Source of the DNA: DASQLQ01 sp035629935
GTDB lineage: Bacteria; Actinomycetota; CADDZG01; WHSQ01
Assembly: GCA_035629935.1 (NCBI GenBank)
Contig: DASQLQ010000075.1
Location: 1 to 14,162, forward strand
Length of the DNA: 14,162 nt
Direction of reading: 5' to 3'
The notes under the pieces are model-generated. The model searched no databases. It was not told the origin of the DNA and worked only from the letters and a program-made list of their open reading frames with translations. Both the position numbers and the translations under genes were made by a program. The first letter of the stretch is position 1. Every line of letters begins with the position of its first letter. This document shows, piece by piece, positions 13,301 through 14,162 of this stretch.

Positions 13301-14162
13301 CGGCGGCCGGATGGGGTAGCTCGGGGTTACTCGGCCTTCCTGGGGGGATCGTTGCGGAGCTCTTCTGGGGAGCTCATACGTCGAGCCAGGCGTACATGTC
13401 GGACGTCGACTTCGAGAAAGTGGTTCGCCGTGCGCTGCAACGAAGGGGCCTCATTGATGAATTCGCCAACAACGAGGCCGCGATTGCCTACGCCAATCAA
13501 CTCTGTGCGAGGTCGACGTCCAGCGCCCTGAAGGACATCACGGTTTCGAATTCGCGCGATCCGAACGAAAAGTCGGGGCCCGAAGGCAGCGGCGAAGCGC
13601 GTTACATCGAGGGCGACGAGCCGCTTCCGTACGAGATCAAGTTCGAGAACATCGATGATCCGGGGACCCTTGCAGCTCAGGAGGTTCGGATCACCGACAA
13701 CCTCCATGCAGACCTCGACCCGTCCACATTGAGCCTCGGACCGGTCAGCTTTGGCGATGTCTTCGTCGTTCCGCCTCCCGGCCTCCAGGAATGGACGACC
13801 GACGTCGACCTCCGTCCGGACAACGATCTGATCGTCAGGATCGAAGCCGAGCTCGACGGGAACGAGTTGACGTGGTTCTTCCAGTCACTCGATCCCGTCA
13901 CCATGGAACCGACTACGGATGCCGAAGCGGGTTTCCTGCCTCCGAACGATGATCCACCGGAGGGGGAGGGCTCGGTCTCGTTCAGCGTCTCTGCCGACGC
14001 CGGACTTCCCAGCGGATCAGAGATCGAGAATTCGGCATCGATCGTGTTCGATACCAACGAGGCGATCGTCACGAACACATGGCTGAACACGATCGACAAT
14101 GACGTGCCGGTCAGCGAGGTTGACACGGTCGACAACGCCGGTAGCTGCGACCTGGACGTCGC
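10357..14162 (+). CDS. Giant secreted beta-repeat protein with IPT/TIG-like and DPNxK-type domains (3' end cut by window)
   Basis: At least 1268 residues with no stop to the window end, read codon by codon without a frameshift. Signal peptide 1-32 ends VAQA. Residues about 36-66 hold a W-x-N-W-x-x-GVPGSDD motif typical of passenger/adhesin beta-helix starts. Residues 67-580 are Gly/Thr/Asn-rich beta strands including a roughly 91-residue block present twice (about 97 and 301). A terminal passenger-like unit (GGTLSGVGTVGP...GTVAPGGSAG) follows. Residues about 593-690 look like an IPT/TIG fold. Residues about 692-830 begin PDLWVAINGP and contain YGNTGNVDGLGV, a CARDB-like motif. Residues 830-1065 I do not recognise. 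Residues 1068-1246 match the C-terminal domain marked by DPNEKSGPEG, GFLPPN (1192) and the SIVFDTNEAIVT stretch. Likely a surface adhesin or matrix protein. It has a good ribosome site and is divergent from the LuxR-type regulator. Confidence 0.9.
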   Translation, partial: MWEATDRRISFARIAVAVALAAMSLPVGVAQAQDCETSWTNAGGGAWNIGGNWDNGVPGSDDNACITLEGTYAVTVSGFAATVNSIDLGAASGTQTLTIQSHGFLNVSSCLPHADASLTTADGGQIGDNGGIVLTAVGTPGCGLETTMLEATGGTLTNAGTIRSEEGQGGGNDTFRKLRGNITNTDGGVVDIDFNTNYDAAATFLNDGGTVDIANAKRLYMPAGTGATFTNDDGEITVAGSGHISLDDGNTFNQGGGTTSFSDPVYVENSALNYTGTGASKIRTAGENTTLSGNIASGQDLIIEARAPYSVNTCLAIQSAKVTASQSFTNAGDITLTTVGMPGCAGEASTLEITNGTLTNTGTILSEEGGGGSGGGDTFRHLKGNVTNAVDGFIDVDQALRLGGTNATHTNAGGEIAVASSETLFEDSGTLVQTSGATTLGGSGAVITATTAVDIQGGTLSGVGTVGPALANDGTVAPGGSAGIINVSGAYSQTAGGTLAVEVGGLTAGTQFDKLAISGAATLGGTLDICTDELFTPEVDDEFQILTHATRNGTFATVDGTAVPDGNHYEVSYAGTNTTLTVAAGGGGNPAICGAAPVFEADSLYPDEGGAACCVTVFVHGMNFAPGVGLTLSRDGETDIVAEDVAVAEDGRSFRAVLDLTGAAAERWDVTVDQDGGSATIPGGFSVESAREPDLWVAINGPRFARPQQPWNGTLAYGNTGNVDGLGVEIRLSGIPDFDAVSMRVPNPPSVVTQDVEEGRAAKFFIPHVASGMSGYIPLRITFEAEGEVTLRARIFDSGIHPDSAPKIDPDIDVDVEVLEATDPDTNSPAVLNGIFHVTGPLSGDIAFDYEVTDASAHVEPTVGWTEPSAGVERYTLEGTTELNGEIKAFSSVMEGPAEAFAGMLRAGNTVTSSSSVAAGSRIAESTSRGRIRMAIANPNDVIEAQAAGVQLVSRTQLIDCLFSKDLFDENEFLDATAAANAAAGWGSSGLLGLPGGIVAELFWGAHTSSQAYMSDVDFEKVVRRALQRRGLIDEFANNEAAIAYANQLCARSTSSALKDITVSNSRDPNEKSGPEGSGEARYIEGDEPLPYEIKFENIDDPGTLAAQEVRITDNLHADLDPSTLSLGPVSFGDVFVVPPPGLQEWTTDVDLRPDNDLIVRIEAELDGNELTWFFQSLDPVTMEPTTDAEAGFLPPNDDPPEGEGSVSFSVSADAGLPSGSEIENSASIVFDTNEAIVTNTWLNTIDNDVPVSEVDTVDNAGSCDLDV
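10645..11529 (+). repeat. Two diverged copies of a ~91-residue block in the giant protein
   Basis: Unit 1 (10645-10917) and unit 2 (11257-11529) are about 204 residues apart. Both show an S/T-C-L step, a VGxPGC step, then GTLTNxGTIxSEEG, a Gly-rich linker, DTFRxLxGNxTN and an acidic VDxD end. The cysteines are kept in both. The DNA has diverged, so the duplication is old. It indicates a repeating beta-helix module, possibly disulfide-stapled. Confidence 0.75.

Overview
The window looks like a chromosomal segment of a free-living, high-GC bacterium. An uncultured actinobacterium, perhaps of the Acidimicrobiia type, is my best guess. The basis is G/C-rich codon thirds, good AGGAG-type ribosome binding sites, tight 4-base gene overlaps, a secreted NlpC/P60 protein with an SLH-like N-terminus, and a secreted protein with DUF11-type repeats and a cysteine-ended RTX tail. 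This is inference from style; there is no rRNA or phylogenetic marker here. I see no tRNA, rRNA, CRISPR array, transposase, integrase or plasmid/phage gene.

Layout. (1) 57-3721, plus strand: two secreted proteins, an NlpC/P60 cell-wall hydrolase (57-1085) and an 836-residue surface or secreted protein made of four DUF11-like domains plus a GxGxD (RTX-like) tail (1211-3721). (2) 3723-10170, minus strand: a block of seven genes. In transcription order they are a LuxR-type regulator with GAF/PAS-like N-terminus (9106-10170), a sulfotransferase (8273-9094), a DoxX-family membrane protein (7750-8208), then a complete carbohydrate-type (CUT1) ABC importer: MalG-like permease (6885-7697), lipoprotein solute-binding protein (5608-6882), MalK/UgpC-like ATPase (4583-5611) and MalF-like permease (3723-4586). 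(3) 10357 to the window end, plus strand: a very large secreted protein, at least 1268 residues, with passenger-type beta repeats, an IPT/TIG-like segment and a C-terminal DPNxK/GFLPPN-type domain. It is cut by the window end and stays open throughout.

How the parts may work together. The importer is self-contained: both permeases, binding protein and ATPase are present and translationally coupled. It should bring a sugar, glycerol-phosphate-like compound or oligosaccharide into the cell, but no catabolic enzyme lies beside it, so the substrate cannot be named. The LuxR regulator is divergent from the giant secreted protein across a 186-bp region. That region holds a plausible luxR promoter overlapped by a perfect 6-bp-arm inverted repeat, so the regulator may control itself and possibly the secreted protein. 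Sulfotransferase and DoxX link the block to surface or membrane chemistry, but a joint pathway is only a guess.

The most notable observations are: (a) the ABC ATPase has no ATG/GTG/TTG/CTG near its true N-terminus and seems to start at an ATA that overlaps the upstream TAA stop (ATAA) behind a strong GAGGAGG site; (b) the DUF11 protein is an A-B-A'-B' two-domain duplication followed by about six GxGxD turns spaced 22-28 residues before canonical 9-residue RTX turns; (c) a 15-bp tandem duplication covers the ribosome binding site and start of that gene; (d) the convergent genes at 3721/3723 leave a single base between their stops.
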